Source of the DNA: a bacterium
GTDB lineage: Bacteria; UBA3054
DNA: 5,696 nt
NCBI GenBank assembly: GCA_017538635.1
Contig: JAFYIM010000448.1
Location: 1 to 5,696 of the forward strand
Direction: 5' to 3'
The notes below the pieces were generated by a model. It saw only the letters and a program-made list of their open reading frames with translations, did no database searches and was not told the DNA's origin. A program made the position numbers and the translations under genes. Positions 4,819-5,696 of this stretch are shown here, piece after piece (positions within the stretch are counted from its first letter, which is position 1; every line of letters starts with the position of its first letter).

Positions 4819-5696
4819 TTTTACTGGCGGCTACGAGTTCATCGAGTTTTTGTCTGGCCAAGCCTTTGTCTATTGATTCTTCCGCCATTTTGACGCCTTC
4901 CCGAATATCTTTGGCAAGGCCATAAATGTAGATGGCCGCGCCGGAATTGATGAGCGTCACGGCTCTGTTGGCGCCGTGATCCCTGCCTTCCAGAACGTCA
5001 AGCAGGATCTTGGCGTTTTCCTCAGGCGTGCCGCCGCCGATCTCTCCGCCCTCGAAGTTTTCGAGATACAAGGAAGGCTCGAGGTCGTAAGTGGTGATGA
5101 GATTGTCCTTCAGTTCGGAGACGCGCGTGGGAACATTGCAGCTGATCTCATCCATGCCGTCCTCACTGTGCACGACCATGGCGCGTTTCACACCGAGTTC
5201 TTTCAAAGCGCCGGCCACCAGTTCCGTGATGGCGCCGCTGTAAACGCCCGTCAGCTGCGTAGTCGCGCCGGCCGGGTTCGTAAGAGGGCCTATCATGTTG
5301 AAGATCGTTCTGACGCCCAGGGCCTTTCTCAAGGGCGCCACATTGCCCAAGATCGGGTGCATCTTCTGCGCGAAAAGGAAGCCGATCCGGTTCTCACGGA
5401 TGCTTTCCTCCATGTTTTCCGGAGCCGTTTCAAGATTGAAGCCCAGGGCCTGCAGCACGTCCGCCGCGCCGCACTTAGATGAAACGGAGCGGTTGCCGTG
5501 CTTGGCGACGATGACGCCGGCGCCGGCCGCCACAAAAGAGGAGGTCGTCGAAATGTTGAAGGAGTACGATTCGTCGCCGCCCGTGCCCACGATGTCCATG
5601 ACTTCCGCGGCGCCCGTGTCGATGAACTGCCCTTTGCGTCTCAAAAAGCGCGCGGCGCCGGTCAGCTCTTCGACCGTTTCGCCCTTGGCTCTCAAA
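4811..5696 (-). CDS. trpD: Anthranilate phosphoribosyltransferase, N-terminus cut by the window edge
   Basis: TrpD transfers the phosphoribosyl group of PRPP to anthranilate. About 295 codons are visible of a usual ~340. The reading frame is open to the right edge, and the visible part begins with LRAKGETVEELTGAA, which in complete homologues lies about 45 residues after the true start. The PRPP site is clear: DIVGTGGDESYSFNIST at visible residues about 34-50, then KHGNRSVSSK (65-74). The anthranilate-binding region follows as MHPILGNVAPLRKALGVRT with FNMIGPLTNP. The metal-binding acidic pair is in HSEDGMDEIS. The protein is a stand-alone phosphoribosyltransferase as far as visible; whether a TrpG glutaminase domain is fused upstream cannot be seen. 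It is the first trp gene in the window, and trpE/trpG may lie further right. Its TGA lies within the start of trpC. Confidence 0.97.
   Translation of the reverse strand, partial: LRAKGETVEELTGAARFLRRKGQFIDTGAAEVMDIVGTGGDESYSFNISTTSSFVAAGAGVIVAKHGNRSVSSKCGAADVLQALGFNLETAPENMEESIRENRIGFLFAQKMHPILGNVAPLRKALGVRTIFNMIGPLTNPAGATTQLTGVYSGAITELVAGALKELGVKRAMVVHSEDGMDEISCNVPTRVSELKDNLITTYDLEPSLYLENFEGGEIGGGTPEENAKILLDVLEGRDHGANRAVTLINSGAAIYIYGLAKDIREGVKMAEESIDKGLARQKLDELVAASKNA

Noticed and set aside
4976..5482. A 168-codon plus-strand open frame opposite trpD, and similar frames at 4309-4752, 3202-3708 and 3492-3941
   Set aside because: All are antisense to conserved trp genes, with no domain, promoter or ribosome binding site that I can see.
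5463..5503. Cys in place of Ser in the TrpD segment KHGNRSVSSKCG
   Set aside because: Cys is a common alternative at this position in bacterial TrpD, so it is not noteworthy.
5693..5695. TTG as the start codon of trpD
   Set aside because: The frame stays open to the edge, and LRAKGETVEE corresponds to an internal segment of TrpD; the true start lies to the right of the window.
5600..5696. A trp leader peptide, attenuator or T-box
   Set aside because: The right edge is still inside trpD; any leader would be further upstream and is not in the window.

Overview
This is ordinary bacterial chromosome from a Gram-negative organism. The main evidence for Gram-negative is a periplasmic RND/HlyD-type efflux adaptor with a signal peptide. 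Coding DNA is moderately GC-rich, while the one real intergenic gap (570-749) is strongly AT-rich. Four minus-strand starts (the adaptor, trpF, trpB and trpA) have good Shine-Dalgarno sequences. The protein variants give only a weak taxonomic hint. A diverged lineage such as the PVC group (Verrucomicrobiota, Lentisphaerota, Kiritimatiellota) is possible, but I cannot establish it from this window.

Layout from left to right. (1) 1-569, minus strand: the N-terminal half of an RND/HlyD efflux adaptor, cut by the left edge. (2) 570-749: a divergent promoter region, with an extended -10 promoter on each strand; the two -10 regions lie in the arms of one 9-bp inverted repeat. (3) 750-1478, plus strand: an RDD-family membrane protein with an unusual Asn/Tyr/Arg-rich C-terminal tail and no visible Shine-Dalgarno. 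(4) 1472-5696, minus strand: trpD (partial)-trpC-trpF-trpB-trpA, the later steps of tryptophan biosynthesis in the classic gene order.

The trp genes overlap at every junction (8, 11, 4 and 4 nt), so this is a tightly coupled operon. Together the enzymes convert anthranilate plus PRPP to tryptophan: TrpD, then TrpF, TrpC and the TrpAB complex. The start of trpD, any trpE/trpG and any leader or attenuator lie beyond the right edge. The operon ends tail-to-tail with the RDD gene. Their stop codons overlap, and a perfect 9-bp hairpin sits exactly there, the only visible candidate for a shared 3' end structure.

I see no mobile element, CRISPR array, RNA gene or clear new system. The points most worth a second look are the symmetric divergent promoter, the hairpin over the convergent stop codons, the RDD tail, and substitutions at normally conserved sites in TrpF and TrpB.
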